Notes: generated by a model from the letters alone, not told the origin. A stretch of 51,533 nt of DNA from Streptomyces calvus (GCF_006782915.1 NZ_VCNP01000057.1:1-51533); one strand, 5' to 3'; shown: positions 28,679-38,620, counted from the first letter of the stretch. Numbers and translations are program-made.

Positions 28679-29134
28679 TCAGCCGGGCCCGTCCCCGTCG
28701 GACGCCGGGGGCGGCAGCGGGTCCTGCGCGGGCGGCACGAGGATCACCGTGCGCTCCAGCCACGCCTTGACGGGCTCGATCGGCGCGCACAGCACGGCCC
28801 GCCCGAACGGGGAGTCCAGGGCCAGACAGACCAGCGGACGGCCGCCGTCGCCCCGGGACGGCCACACCTGCACCTCGCCCTCGCCGGTCGGCCGGAACAC
28901 CCCCTCGATCAGCAGGTCGCGCTCGACGACCCACTCCACCGGGGCGCCCGACTCGATGTGGAACGCCAGACGGACGCTGCCGGGCTCGTCCGTGCGGTAC
29001 AGCAGTCGCGTGGGTACGCCGACGGGATGCGGGGCCCCGGGACGGCTGGGCTGCACGAGTTCGAACTCCAACTCGCGCTCCACCGTCCGGACAACCGCAC
29101 CATCCTGCCGTTCCTGGCGACGTAACGCAGACAA
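28679..29134 (-). CDS. SsgA-like (SALP) sporulation/cell-division protein, TTG start, TTA codon 4
   Basis: A 151-aa SsgA-family protein. It has the conserved RLLYRTDEPGSVRLAFHIES, VEWVVERDLLIEGVFRPTGEG, VQVWPSRGD and CLALDSPFGRAVL segments. SALPs are actinomycete-specific and guide septation and wall remodelling during sporulation. No ATG or GTG precedes the fold except GTG at codon 18. TTG at 29134 has a perfect GAGGAG 8 bases upstream, so I take it as the start. Codon 4 (29123-29125 on the plus strand) is then TTA, which in Streptomyces needs bldA tRNA. The C-terminus is Pro-rich and variable. It is divergent from the NsdA-like regulator (127 bp between starts). Confidence 0.87.
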   Translation of the reverse strand: MSALRRQERQDGAVVRTVERELEFELVQPSRPGAPHPVGVPTRLLYRTDEPGSVRLAFHIESGAPVEWVVERDLLIEGVFRPTGEGEVQVWPSRGDGGRPLVCLALDSPFGRAVLCAPIEPVKAWLERTVILVPPAQDPLPPPASDGDGPG

Positions 29135-29261
29135 ATCTAGGGCTCCTCACCCGCTCGAGGGGAATTCCGACATCGACTCAACGGCGGGCCGTACGGCAGG
29201 GATAGCCTCCACGCGGACTGGCTCCGCTTAAACCGCTTACCGCTGCCCCGGGACGGAATCG

Positions 29262-30641
29262 TTGACCGCACGCGTGAGGAACGAGGTGCTCGCCCGGACG
29301 GTCCGCGAGGCCGGGTACAGCTACGCCGAACTCGCCCGCCACGTCCGGGCGTTGGCCGAGGAGACCGGGCCCGCGGTGCGCACCAACTCCTCGGCCGTGG
29401 CCCACTGGGTGGCCGGCACCCGCCCCGCAGAGCGCACCGCCGACCTCGTCGCCGAGGTCCTCTCCCGCCGCCTCGGCCGCCCCGTCACCGCCCTGCACCT
29501 CGGCCTGCGCGCCGCGGCGGACGGCCTGACCGGCCTGCCCGTCACGCCGGACGAACTCGGCGACCCGCTGGAGGAACTGGTCCTGCTGGGCAGGGCGGAC
29601 ATCGGACGCAGCCCCGAGATGTGCCGGGCGCCGTACAGCGACGCGCTGGCCCGCCTGCCCCTCGACCTCGACGCCCAGTCGGCCGCACGCGCAGGCGCGC
29701 GGCGCGCGGGAGCCGCCGGGGACAGCGAGGTGCGCGCGGTCCGCGAGATGACCGAGCTGTTCACCGCCGTCGACGAGCGCCACGGCGGACAGCACGGCCG
29801 CTCCGCCCTCGTGCAGTACCTGGTCGGTGACGTGGCCCCGCTGTGCCGCGCCCGCTTCCGCACGGAACGGGCCGAGCAGCAGATGCTGTCCGCCGCCGCC
29901 TGCGCGGTGTACCTCGCCGGCTGGAAGGCGTACGACGCCGGCGAACAGGGACTGGCACAGCGTTACTACCTGCAGAGCTACCGGCTGACGCAGGAAGCCG
30001 GCAACGAACTGCACGGCGCGTTCGTCCTGCGCGTCCTCGCCCACCACGGCATGGAGACCGGCCGGGCCGAAAACGCCCTGGCCCTCATCGACGCCGCCCT
30101 GGACCGGGTGCGCGGCCGGACGGACCCGGCGACCGAGGCGCTCTACGTCGTCACCCGCGCCCGGGCACTGGCGATGGAGGGCAGACGCCGCGACGCCGTC
30201 TCGGCGGCCGCCCGGGCCGCACGGCTCGTCGAGGACGCCGACGAGCGCGACATGCCGTACTGGGCCGCGCTGTGGGGCTCGGCGAAGGCATGCGTGGGCA
30301 ACCACACCGCCAAGGCGGCCGAGGCGATGGGCTCCTACGACATCGCCGAGCAGCACTTCAGCCACGCGGTGTGGAACTGCTCGGGCACCGCCTACCAGCG
30401 CATCGCGGCGCTGAGCGTCGCCCACGTGGGCAGCATGCAGTGCCGGCAGGGCCTGGTCGAACAGGCCTGCGCCACCTGGGAGAAGGCCCTGGACCTGATG
30501 GAGGGGGTGCGCTCGGCCCGGGTGCGGCGCGCCGTGACCGCGATGAGCGAGGACCTCGCCCCGTACCGCGGCCGCCGGGTCGCGGCAGCGCTCGCCCTGG
30601 AGGAACGTATCGTCCGCTGGAAAGCCCAGGAGACCCGGTGA
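29262..30641 (+). CDS. NsdA-like transcriptional regulator (HTH plus TPR-like helices)
   Basis: A 459-aa cytosolic protein. The N-terminal 75 residues resemble the actinomycete-specific XRE-like domain of NsdA and related developmental regulators (NEVLARTVREAGYSYAELAR, NSSAVAHWVAGTRP). The remaining about 380 residues form TPR-like helical pairs (AQRYYLQSYRLTQEAGNE, ALALIDAALDRVRGR, ALDLMEGVRSARVRRAV). NsdA represses differentiation and antibiotic production in S. coelicolor. The TTG at 29262 gives the family's usual MTxRxxNExL N-terminus; an alternative GTG at 29274 would cut it. Its stop overlaps the start of the MFS gene (GTGA). Confidence 0.82.
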   Translation: MTARVRNEVLARTVREAGYSYAELARHVRALAEETGPAVRTNSSAVAHWVAGTRPAERTADLVAEVLSRRLGRPVTALHLGLRAAADGLTGLPVTPDELGDPLEELVLLGRADIGRSPEMCRAPYSDALARLPLDLDAQSAARAGARRAGAAGDSEVRAVREMTELFTAVDERHGGQHGRSALVQYLVGDVAPLCRARFRTERAEQQMLSAAACAVYLAGWKAYDAGEQGLAQRYYLQSYRLTQEAGNELHGAFVLRVLAHHGMETGRAENALALIDAALDRVRGRTDPATEALYVVTRARALAMEGRRRDAVSAAARAARLVEDADERDMPYWAALWGSAKACVGNHTAKAAEAMGSYDIAEQHFSHAVWNCSGTAYQRIAALSVAHVGSMQCRQGLVEQACATWEKALDLMEGVRSARVRRAVTAMSEDLAPYRGRRVAAALALEERIVRWKAQETR

Positions 30642-32002
30642 CGGCCACCGCCCGGCCGCCCGTGCCGCCCGACGTCCCGCCCGCCGGGCAGGCCCTCAAC
30701 CGGGTCACCCTCGCGGGACTGGCCGGCACCGTCGTCGAGTTCTACGACTTCGCGCTCTTCGCCACCGCCGCCGCGCTGGTCCTCGGCCCGGTGTACTTCC
30801 CGGCCGCCGACCGCGAGACGGCCGTCCTGGCCTCCCTCGCCACCCTCGCGACCGGCTTCCTGGCGCGGCCGCTCGGCGCCCTGCTGTTCGGCCACATCGG
30901 CGACCGGGCCGGCCGCCGGGCCGTGCTGCTCGGTACCGTCCTCACCACCGGCGGCGCCACCTTCGCCATGGGCCTGCTCCCCGGCCACGACCGGCTCGGC
31001 GTCACCGCCACGGTGCTGCTGGTCGTCCTGCGGCTGATCCAGGGCATCGGCATCGGCGGGGAGTGGACGGCCGCGGTGGTGCTGGCCGCCGAGCACGCGC
31101 CGCCGGCCCGGCGCGGACTGTGGACCTCACTGCCGCAGACGGGCCCCGCCATCGGCTTCCTCCTCGCCACCGGCGCCCTGCTGGGCTGCTCCGCGGCCCT
31201 CGGCCCGGAGGAGTTCCGCGACTGGGGCTGGCGCCTGCCGTTCCTCGGCGCGGGAGTCCTCACCGTCGTGGCCTTCCTGCTGCGGTCCGCCGCCGTGGAG
31301 TCCCCCGTGTTCACCGCCCTGCACGCGGAGCGGCGGCTCTCGCGCGGCCCGGTCCGGCAGGTGCTGCGCGACCACATCGGCCGCGTGCTGCTCGTCACGG
31401 GCGCGGTCACCTGCGTGTACGCCGTGCACTACACGGCCACCACCTGGTCCCTGGCGTACGCCGACCGCGCCCTCGGCCTCGAACCGGCCGACACCCTGCT
31501 GGCCGTCACCGTCGCGATGGCCGTGATGGCGGTGGCGACCCCGTTCGCTGCCTCGCTGGGCGACCGGTACGGCCGGCGCCGGCAGAGCCTGCGCGGCTGC
31601 CTCGCCATGGCGGTCGGCGTTCCCGTCTATCTCGGGCTGCTCCAGACCCGCAGCCCGGCCGCGTTCGCCGTGGCGTCGACGGGGCTGCTGCTGGCCGTGA
31701 TCGTCGTGCTCGGGGTCCAGGGCGCCTTCGTCCCGTCCCTCTTCCCGGCGGAGGTGCGCACCACCGGAACGGCCGTCTCCTACAACCTGGGCGCGGTGCT
31801 CGGCGGCGGGCTGACGCCGCTGCTCAACGCATGGCTGGCGGTGCGCTCCGGGAGCGGGCTGCCCTGGGCGGTCGCCGTGTACCTGGTGCTCCTGTGCGCC
31901 GTCGGCGCGGTGTGCCTGCTGCGGCTGCCCGCCGCGCAGCGGCTCGGCCCACCGCCCGGTGCCGCCGGCCCGTCCGGGGGACGGCGGCACCGGGCTCGGT
32001 GA
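30638..32002 (+). CDS. MFS transporter, metabolite:H+ symporter type
   Basis: A 454-aa, 12-helix major facilitator of the MHS/SP type. It carries GTVVEFYDFALFATAAALV in TM1, LARPLGALLFGHIGDRAGRR (loop 2-3 signature), LIQGIGIGGEWTAAVVLAAE and, in the second half, GDRYGRRRQSL and SLFPAEVRTTGTAVSYN. MHS proteins import carboxylates such as citrate, alpha-ketoglutarate or shikimate, or osmolytes such as proline/betaine. The substrate is not clear here. GTG 30638 overlaps the previous stop, so it is translated with the NsdA-like regulator. Export of a signal compound cannot be excluded. Confidence 0.92.
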   Translation: MTATARPPVPPDVPPAGQALNRVTLAGLAGTVVEFYDFALFATAAALVLGPVYFPAADRETAVLASLATLATGFLARPLGALLFGHIGDRAGRRAVLLGTVLTTGGATFAMGLLPGHDRLGVTATVLLVVLRLIQGIGIGGEWTAAVVLAAEHAPPARRGLWTSLPQTGPAIGFLLATGALLGCSAALGPEEFRDWGWRLPFLGAGVLTVVAFLLRSAAVESPVFTALHAERRLSRGPVRQVLRDHIGRVLLVTGAVTCVYAVHYTATTWSLAYADRALGLEPADTLLAVTVAMAVMAVATPFAASLGDRYGRRRQSLRGCLAMAVGVPVYLGLLQTRSPAAFAVASTGLLLAVIVVLGVQGAFVPSLFPAEVRTTGTAVSYNLGAVLGGGLTPLLNAWLAVRSGSGLPWAVAVYLVLLCAVGAVCLLRLPAAQRLGPPPGAAGPSGGRRHRAR

Positions 32003-32011
32003 AGGGGCCGC

Positions 32012-32464
32012 TCAGCCGAAGGCCTTGACGGCCTGGTAGTACGTCCACGCGGTGCTGTCGCAGGCGGACTTGGTGCCGCCGCTGTAGCGGGCGCAGACGC
32101 GCTTGAGGTCTTCGTAGAACGCGCTGTCCACCCGGGCCTTGTTGGCGTCGAAGGCGCCCATGGCCTTGTAGTTGCGGTAGCCGAAGTCGTGGCGTGCGCA
32201 GGCGTTCGAGAAGGGGAAGCCGAACGGGTTGTCCGGGGAGGTGGAGCAGTAGTCCGTGCTCCAGTTGAAGCCGTAGGCGGACCAGGCGGCCTGGTTGGCC
32301 CGGGCGGCGGCCCACTGGTTGTAGCTGGTTGCGCTGGTCTGCGTCCAGCTCGCCAGAACCTGCGCCTTGTCGGCGGGTACGGCGTCGGCGGCCGTGGCGG
32401 TGCCGAGCACACTGGCGAGGGCCAGGGCCGGGGCGGCGATCGCGGTGGCGATCCTTCGGTGCAT
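32012..32464 (-). CDS. Secreted phospholipase A2 (prokaryotic type)
   Basis: A 150-aa exported enzyme. The signal peptide is 1-28 (IATAIAAPALALASVLGTA, cleavage at ADA-VP). The mature enzyme of about 122 aa matches the size of the S. violaceoruber PLA2. The catalytic pair is His92-Asp93 in NACARHDFGYRNYK. Ca2+ is bound by the WSTDYC loop, and disulfides probably join Cys73/Cys89 and Cys124/Cys135. It cleaves the sn-2 ester of phospholipids in the medium. The ATG at 32464 has GGAGGTG upstream. The stop codons of this gene and of the MFS gene are 9 bp apart. Confidence 0.95.
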   Translation of the reverse strand: MHRRIATAIAAPALALASVLGTATAADAVPADKAQVLASWTQTSATSYNQWAAARANQAAWSAYGFNWSTDYCSTSPDNPFGFPFSNACARHDFGYRNYKAMGAFDANKARVDSAFYEDLKRVCARYSGGTKSACDSTAWTYYQAVKAFG

Positions 32465-32643
32465 CTCACACCTCCATGAGGCTGCGGCCCGACCACCGGA
32501 CCGCAGGTACATGACAAGATCTTGCCCTATGTGGACGCCTCTTCACACCACCGCCCGCCCAATGATCCGTTAACTCTCGGATGTCCCTCCGGCCGCGGCG
32601 GCGGATTCGGGTGTGAGCTATCTGAAACCCGCTGGTTGAGGGA

Positions 32644-32657
32644 TGAAATCCTTTTCA
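32644..32657. promoter_or_regulatory. Operator TGAAATCCTTTTCA before the LacI regulator
   Basis: Differs at one position from TGAAATCCATTTCA at 38603-38616. It lies 36 bp upstream of the regulator's start codon, implying autoregulation. Confidence 0.7.
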
Positions 32658-32693
32658 GCGGCAGGGTAGGGTAAGGGAGACCACGGAGAGAGG

Positions 32694-33716
32694 ATGCGTG
32701 CGCAGGTGGTGACGATCCATGACGTGGCGCGAGCAGCCGGAGTGTCCCCGGCCACGGTCTCGCGCGTCTTCAACGGCGGCAATGTCACACCGGCACGTGC
32801 CCAGTCCGTTCAGGAGGCCGCGGCAGCGCTCGGCTTCGCCCCCAACCGGCTGGCCCGGTCGCTGCGCAAGCAGCGGTCCAGCGTCATCGCCCTGATCATC
32901 CCCGACATCGAGAACCCGTTCTTCACCTCGCTCGCCCGGGGCGTGGAGGACGCCGCGCAGCGCACCAGCCTGTCGGTCGTCCTGTGCAACTCCGACGAGG
33001 ACACCGACAAGGAGCGGCGCTACCTCGAGGTGGCGCTCGGCGAGCAGATGGCCGGCGTGATCGTGGCGTCGGCCTCCCGGGACGAGACGGACCTCGGGCC
33101 GCTGACCGCCCGGGGCGTACCCGTGGTCGCGGTCGACCGGCGTCCCCGCGACGCCGAGGTGGACGCCGTGCGGGTGGACGACCGGCACGGCGGCGAGGTG
33201 GCCACCCGCCATCTCCTCCAGGCCGGCTACCGCAGGATCGCCTGCATCACCGGTCCGGCCGGCGCCTCGACCTCCGAGGAGCGGCTGGCGGGCTACCGGG
33301 CGGCCCTCCACTCCGCCCGGCGCGACGGCGTGACGGCCGACGACGCGTACGTCCGGCACGCCGACTTCCGGGTCGAGGGCGGCCGGGCCGCCATGCGCGA
33401 CCTGCTGGCCCTGCCGGAACCGCCCGACGCGGTGTTCGTCGCCAACAACCTCATGACCATCGGTGTGCTGGACGCCCTCGGCGAGGTCGGACGCACCCCG
33501 CCGGGCGTCGGCGTCCTCTCGTTCGGCGACGTCCCCTGGGCGTCGCTGGTCCGCCCGTCGCTCACCGCCGTCGAGCTCCCCTCGTACGAACTCGGGCGCA
33601 CCGCCGCCGATCTGCTGCTCCAGCGGATGGAGGGCAGCGGGTCCCCGCTCCAGACGGTGGTCCTGCGCACCACCCTGCAGATCCGCGAGAGCACCGCCGG
33701 CCCGGCCACCGACTGA
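32694..33716 (+). CDS. LacI-family repressor of the sugar locus
   Basis: A 340-aa regulator. The LacI helix-turn-helix is at residues 7-30 (TIHDVARAAGVSPATVSRVF), followed by the hinge helix (ARSLRKQRSS), then the periplasmic-binding-protein-like domain with IALIIPDIENPFFTSLARGVED and GGRAAMRDLLALPEPPDAVF. Such proteins bind palindromic operators and release them on sugar binding. Three near-identical sites in this locus (32644, 38603, 38746) are the likely targets. The ATG at 32694 has GGAG-type spacing (CACGGAGAG). Convergent with the ABC permease gene, with a strong terminator between. The inducer is unknown. Confidence 0.95.
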   Translation: MRAQVVTIHDVARAAGVSPATVSRVFNGGNVTPARAQSVQEAAAALGFAPNRLARSLRKQRSSVIALIIPDIENPFFTSLARGVEDAAQRTSLSVVLCNSDEDTDKERRYLEVALGEQMAGVIVASASRDETDLGPLTARGVPVVAVDRRPRDAEVDAVRVDDRHGGEVATRHLLQAGYRRIACITGPAGASTSEERLAGYRAALHSARRDGVTADDAYVRHADFRVEGGRAAMRDLLALPEPPDAVFVANNLMTIGVLDALGEVGRTPPGVGVLSFGDVPWASLVRPSLTAVELPSYELGRTAADLLLQRMEGSGSPLQTVVLRTTLQIRESTAGPATD

Positions 33717-33990
33717 CCACCGGACCGCGCCGCTCGGACGTTCCCGCCCCGCGCGCGATGCCGTCGTCCCGACCTCGCGCGCGGCCACGCGTCCCGTCAC
33801 ACGTCCCGTCACGCGGCCCGCCGCCCGGCGCCTGCCCGCGCCCTTCCCGCCCGCAGGCGCCCGCAGGCACCCTTCCCGCCCCCCGGCACCCGCCCGCACC
33901 CTTCCCGCGCACCGGTGCCGCCACCGCCTCGCACGCCGGTGCCGTCCACTGCCTCGCGTGCCCCGGTGCCGCCCATCGCCTCGCGTGCAC
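33717..33990. repeat. Spacer of degenerate C-rich tandem repeats
   Basis: Stretches around 33780-33990 repeat CGTCCCGTCAC-, GCGCCCGCAGG-, and three 24-27 bp copies beginning CCGGTGCCG (near 33911, 33938, 33963). With the terminator this fills the 336-bp gap between the convergent regulator and permease genes; no gene is seen. Confidence 0.6.
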
Positions 33991-33994
33991 AAGG

Positions 33995-34037
33995 CAGCGG
34001 CGCTGCACCGGCCCCCTCGGCCGGTGCAGCGCCGCTG
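33995..34037. terminator. Perfect 19-bp hairpin terminator
   Basis: CAGCGGCGCTGCACCGGCC (33995-34013) pairs exactly with 34019-34037 around CCCTC. It ends 16 bp from the permease stop (minus) and follows the regulator (plus), so it is probably bidirectional. Confidence 0.9.
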
Positions 34038-34052
34038 CGGTGGTGCTCGGGG

Positions 34053-34913
34053 CTACTTGAGCCCCGAGGTCTTGACGGACTCCACGATCTGCCGCTGGAA
34101 GACGAAGAACAGCAGCAGCATCGGCAGCGCCGCGACCGTCGCCGCCGCGAGGATGTAGTTCCAGTTCGAGGCGTACTGCGTCGTGAACGAGGCGATGCCC
34201 AGCTGAACCACCGTCAGGTCCTGGTCGTTGGTGGCGACCAGCGGCCAGACGAAGGCGTTCCAGTTGGCGAGGAAGAAGAAGATCGCCAGCGCCGAGAGGA
34301 TCGGCCGGGACATCGGCAGGACGATGTTCCAGTAGACCCGCCAGTGGCCGCACCCGTCCACGATCGCCGCCTCCTCCAGTTCCCTGGGCAGTCCCAGGTA
34401 GAACTGGCGCAGCAGGAAGATGCCGAAGGCGTTGAAGATCGCCGGGATGATCAGGCCGGCGTAGCTGTCCAGCAGACCCAGCTCACGGGCGACCAGGAAC
34501 AGCGGGATCAGCACCACCGGCGCCGTGACCAGCAGGGTCGCGAAGATCGCGCCGAACAGCTTCTCCCGGCCGGGGAAGCGCAGCCGGGCCAGCGCGTACG
34601 CGGCCATGGAGTGGAAGAACAGCGCCGCCGCGGTGATCATCGCGGAGATGAAGAAGCTGTTCCACAGGTAGCGGGCGAACGGCACCTCCGTGAAGACGTA
34701 CACGAAGTTGTCGACGGTGAACTCCCGCGGGATCAGGTTCCCGTCGGTGACGGTGGACCGCGTCTTGAACGACGACGAGAGCATCCACAGCACCGGGAGG
34801 ACGCTGATCGCCGAGACGACGACGGCCAGGACCGTCAGGCCGGCGCGCGGGGAGAGGGGCCGGCGGCGGCCGGCCGGTGTGCTGGCCCGGGTCGCCATGG
34901 TGTCACTCGCCAT
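34053..34913 (-). CDS. ABC sugar transporter permease (MalG/CUT1 type)
   Basis: A 286-aa inner-membrane permease with six predicted helices (GLTVLAVVVSAISVLPVLWM first). The ABC permease EAA loop is LEEAAIVDGCGHWRVYWNIV. The N-terminus is typical of CUT1 partners of MalF-like proteins. It completes the importer with the permease at 34903 and the lipoprotein at 35865; no ATPase gene is in the window, so a shared MsiK-like ATPase is likely, as in other Streptomyces sugar importers. ATG 34913 overlaps the previous gene by 11 bases and has GGGAGG upstream. Last gene of the operon, ending in the 19-bp hairpin. Confidence 0.94.
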   Translation of the reverse strand: MASDTMATRASTPAGRRRPLSPRAGLTVLAVVVSAISVLPVLWMLSSSFKTRSTVTDGNLIPREFTVDNFVYVFTEVPFARYLWNSFFISAMITAAALFFHSMAAYALARLRFPGREKLFGAIFATLLVTAPVVLIPLFLVARELGLLDSYAGLIIPAIFNAFGIFLLRQFYLGLPRELEEAAIVDGCGHWRVYWNIVLPMSRPILSALAIFFFLANWNAFVWPLVATNDQDLTVVQLGIASFTTQYASNWNYILAAATVAALPMLLLFFVFQRQIVESVKTSGLK

Positions 34914-35868
34914 CGTCGAACCTCCCGCCTCGGGTGAGCTTGAAGATCACCGCGGAGACGGCGACCATGATCAGCACCAGGAAGGAGCCCATGGCCGAGG
35001 CGTAGCCGTACTCCCCGAATCCGAATGCCTGCTGGTAGATGTAGAAGATCGCGAGCGAAGTGCCGTTGGCGGGACCGCCGTCGGTCAGGACGAAGATCAG
35101 GTCCAGGCCGCCGGTGATGGCGGCGACCGTTGACATCAGCAGCACGAAGAAGCTGGTGGGGCGCAGCAGCGGCCAGGTGATGGTGCGGAACGTGGTCCAC
35201 GGTCCCGACCCGTCGAGCTTGGCGGCCTCGTAGTACTCCTTGGGGATCTCCTGGAGGCCCGCCAGGAAAATGATCATGTAGTAGCCCATCATCACCCACA
35301 CCATGACGGCGATGACGCAGGCGAGGGCGAGGGACGGGCTGCCGAGCCAGGACTCGCCGTCCAGGCCGGCCGCCCGCATGGCGCGGTTGACCGCGCCGGT
35401 CTGCTCGTCGAGCAGGAACTTCCACAGCACGCCGACCACCACGAGGCTGATGACGTACGGCATGAAGAGCACGGTGCGGTACACGCCCATGCCCGGCAGC
35501 TTCTGCTTGACCAGCAGTCCGAGCGCCAGGCTCACGCAGAACAGCACGGGCACCAGGATCACCACGTACAGACCGGTGATCCGCATCGAGTCCCAGAACA
35601 GCGGATCGTCCATCATCCGCTCGTAGTTGCCGAGCCCGATCCACTCGTAGCTGCCGAAGCCGCTGACCTGGAAGAAGCTCAGACCGACGGAGAGCACCAT
35701 CGGAACGGCGACGAAGACCAGCAGGCCGAGGACGTCGGGGGCGAGGAACAGGCCGGCGGCCAGCCACTCGCGGTGCTTGCGGCTCATGCCCCGCCGGGAC
35801 GGGGAGGCGGGTGCCTCCTCCGGGGCCGTGGCGGCGGACCGGTGGTCCTGTGCGGCGACGCTGCTCAT
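34903..35868 (-). CDS. ABC sugar transporter permease (MalF/CUT1 type)
   Basis: A 321-aa permease. The cytoplasmic leader (1-33) is rich in Ala, Pro and Arg. Six helices follow (WLAAGLFLAPDVLGLLVFVA first). The EAA loop is EYYEAAKLDGSGPWTTFRTI, which contacts the ATPase. ATG 35868 overlaps the lipoprotein stop (ATGA), so the two are translationally coupled. It forms the heterodimeric channel with the next gene product. Length and motifs are normal for the family. No sign of damage. Confidence 0.94.
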   Translation of the reverse strand: MSSVAAQDHRSAATAPEEAPASPSRRGMSRKHREWLAAGLFLAPDVLGLLVFVAVPMVLSVGLSFFQVSGFGSYEWIGLGNYERMMDDPLFWDSMRITGLYVVILVPVLFCVSLALGLLVKQKLPGMGVYRTVLFMPYVISLVVVGVLWKFLLDEQTGAVNRAMRAAGLDGESWLGSPSLALACVIAVMVWVMMGYYMIIFLAGLQEIPKEYYEAAKLDGSGPWTTFRTITWPLLRPTSFFVLLMSTVAAITGGLDLIFVLTDGGPANGTSLAIFYIYQQAFGFGEYGYASAMGSFLVLIMVAVSAVIFKLTRGGRFDDGE

Positions 35869-37241
35869 ATCAGGCTCGCCCCCTCGTAGCTCTTGGTGTA
35901 GGCCTCGATGGACCGGGCGGCCCGCTCGGCGGCGCCGTCGACGCCCTGGCCGGCGAGCATGGTGCCCTGGATGGCGTCGGAGATCGCCTTGTAGACGACC
36001 GGGGGATAGCGCGGCTCGGCGCGGCCGCCCGGGAAGATGTCGTCCTTGAACTGCTTCATGACCGCGGAGTCGTAGCCGCCGCGGGCCGCACCGCGCTCCA
36101 GGGCGGTGGTGCGGGGTGCGACGTCGGACTTGGCGCCGGTGCACCAGTCGACCATCCGGTCGACGGAGTCGTCCTCCATCGACCCCAGGGCCCACACGCA
36201 GAACTCGGCCGCGGCCTCGGGGTCGCGGCCCTGCGCGTTGGCGCAGAACGACCAGCCGCCGAGCGTGGTCACGTACTCGCCGCCCGCGGGGACGGGCAGC
36301 TTGAACACGCCGTAACGGAACTCGGGCGCGTACGCCTTGAAGCTGGAGACCTGCCAGATGCCCTGCTGCCACAGGGCGACGTTGCCGGCCTTGAACGCGC
36401 TGATCACGTCGCCGGCCGCGGGCAGGGTGCGGGGCGTGATGCCGTGCCGCACCGCGTCCTGCCAGAACGACAGGGCCTGCCGGGTCGCCCTGGAGTCGAA
36501 GGCGACGTTGCCGTCGGCGTCGAGGACGTCGCCGCCGCCCTGCCACATCCACGGGTACCAGGTGAAGTTCTGGTAGTAGCCGGGGCCGGTCTCGAAGACG
36601 AGGCCCGCGGTGGTCCTCGAGCGCAGCTTGTCACCGATGTCGAGCATCTGGTCCCAGGTGGCGGGGATGTCGGCCTCGGACAGGCCGGCCTTCTCCCACA
36701 GGTCCTCGGCGTAGAACATCGCCAGCGGCTCGATCTCCATGGGGAGGGCGTGGACCTTGCCGTCGACCGTGCGGCTGTCCAGGGCGGAGCCGAAGTCGTC
36801 GACGGCCGCCTTCTCCATGTGCGGGGTGAGGTCCTGCAGGACGCCGCCGTTGTAGTAGCGCAGGAAGTCGCCGGGGGAGCAGAGGAAGATGTCCGGGCCC
36901 TCGCCGGTGGCGAACGCGGACGGCAGCTTGAACCCGTTGAGGTAGGTGGGCTGCGGCAGGTAGACCAGGTCGATCTGCGTCCTGTGGGTGGCGTTCCACC
37001 GGTCGACCAGGTCGACGAACCACTTGGACTGCGCGTTGACGGCCGGGTCGGGCGAGCGCTGGGGCCCGTAGAAGTTCCAGAACTGGAGGTTGCCCCCCTT
37101 CGCCCGGGCGGTACCGCAACCGGTGAGCAGTGCCGGGGACGCCGCCGCTGCTCCCGCGCCCGCCGCGGCGGTGAGGAAGCGGCGGCGCGAGGCGCCGGGA
37201 GGAGTGGCCGGGTGCTCGGCTTCGTTGCCGTGCTGGAGCAT
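35865..37241 (-). CDS. ABC sugar-binding lipoprotein (CUT1), Tat-type signal
   Basis: A 458-aa extracellular binding protein. The signal carries a twin-arginine motif (SRRRFLTAAAG, 19-29) and a lipobox LLTGC with lipidated Cys42. Mature sequence: LQFWNFYGPQRSPDPAVNA and further aromatic residues (WYPWMWQGGGDV) lining a saccharide pocket. It should deliver an oligosaccharide or monosaccharide to the two coupled permeases. ATG 37241 has CAGGAG upstream. The 167-bp gap to the GH172 gene holds no promoter I can see, so the operon probably starts at the GH172 promoter. Confidence 0.93.
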   Translation of the reverse strand: MLQHGNEAEHPATPPGASRRRFLTAAAGAGAAAASPALLTGCGTARAKGGNLQFWNFYGPQRSPDPAVNAQSKWFVDLVDRWNATHRTQIDLVYLPQPTYLNGFKLPSAFATGEGPDIFLCSPGDFLRYYNGGVLQDLTPHMEKAAVDDFGSALDSRTVDGKVHALPMEIEPLAMFYAEDLWEKAGLSEADIPATWDQMLDIGDKLRSRTTAGLVFETGPGYYQNFTWYPWMWQGGGDVLDADGNVAFDSRATRQALSFWQDAVRHGITPRTLPAAGDVISAFKAGNVALWQQGIWQVSSFKAYAPEFRYGVFKLPVPAGGEYVTTLGGWSFCANAQGRDPEAAAEFCVWALGSMEDDSVDRMVDWCTGAKSDVAPRTTALERGAARGGYDSAVMKQFKDDIFPGGRAEPRYPPVVYKAISDAIQGTMLAGQGVDGAAERAARSIEAYTKSYEGASLI

Positions 37242-37408
37242 GCGTGCGCTCCTGTCGGAGTGGGATGGGGCCGTGGGAGGAAGCGGATCGAGGGGGCGGG
37301 CCGTGGGCGGTGCGGTCCTCGCGTGCGGAGGGCCGCACCGGCCGGCGGACGGATCCGCGGTGACCGGCGCGGGCGCCGGCGGACCGGGGACGACGTGCCG
37401 TGGGACGG

Positions 37409-38500
<1,092 letters not shown>

Positions 38501-38602
38501 CGTGTCTTGCCTTCAGTGGGTGGGGTTACGGTGCGCCGAGGCCCCCCGGGGCCGCGACGGCGCTCTGGCGAGGCGCCGTCGGCCGACTGGCGCCGACACC
38601 TC

Positions 38603-38616
38603 TGAAATCCATTTCA
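38603..38616. promoter_or_regulatory. Operator TGAAATCCATTTCA at the GH172 promoter start point
   Basis: A palindrome (TGAAAT-CC-ATTTCA) that overlaps the predicted transcription start of the minus-strand operon, where a bound LacI protein would block initiation. Confidence 0.8.
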
Positions 38617-38620
38617 CCGA

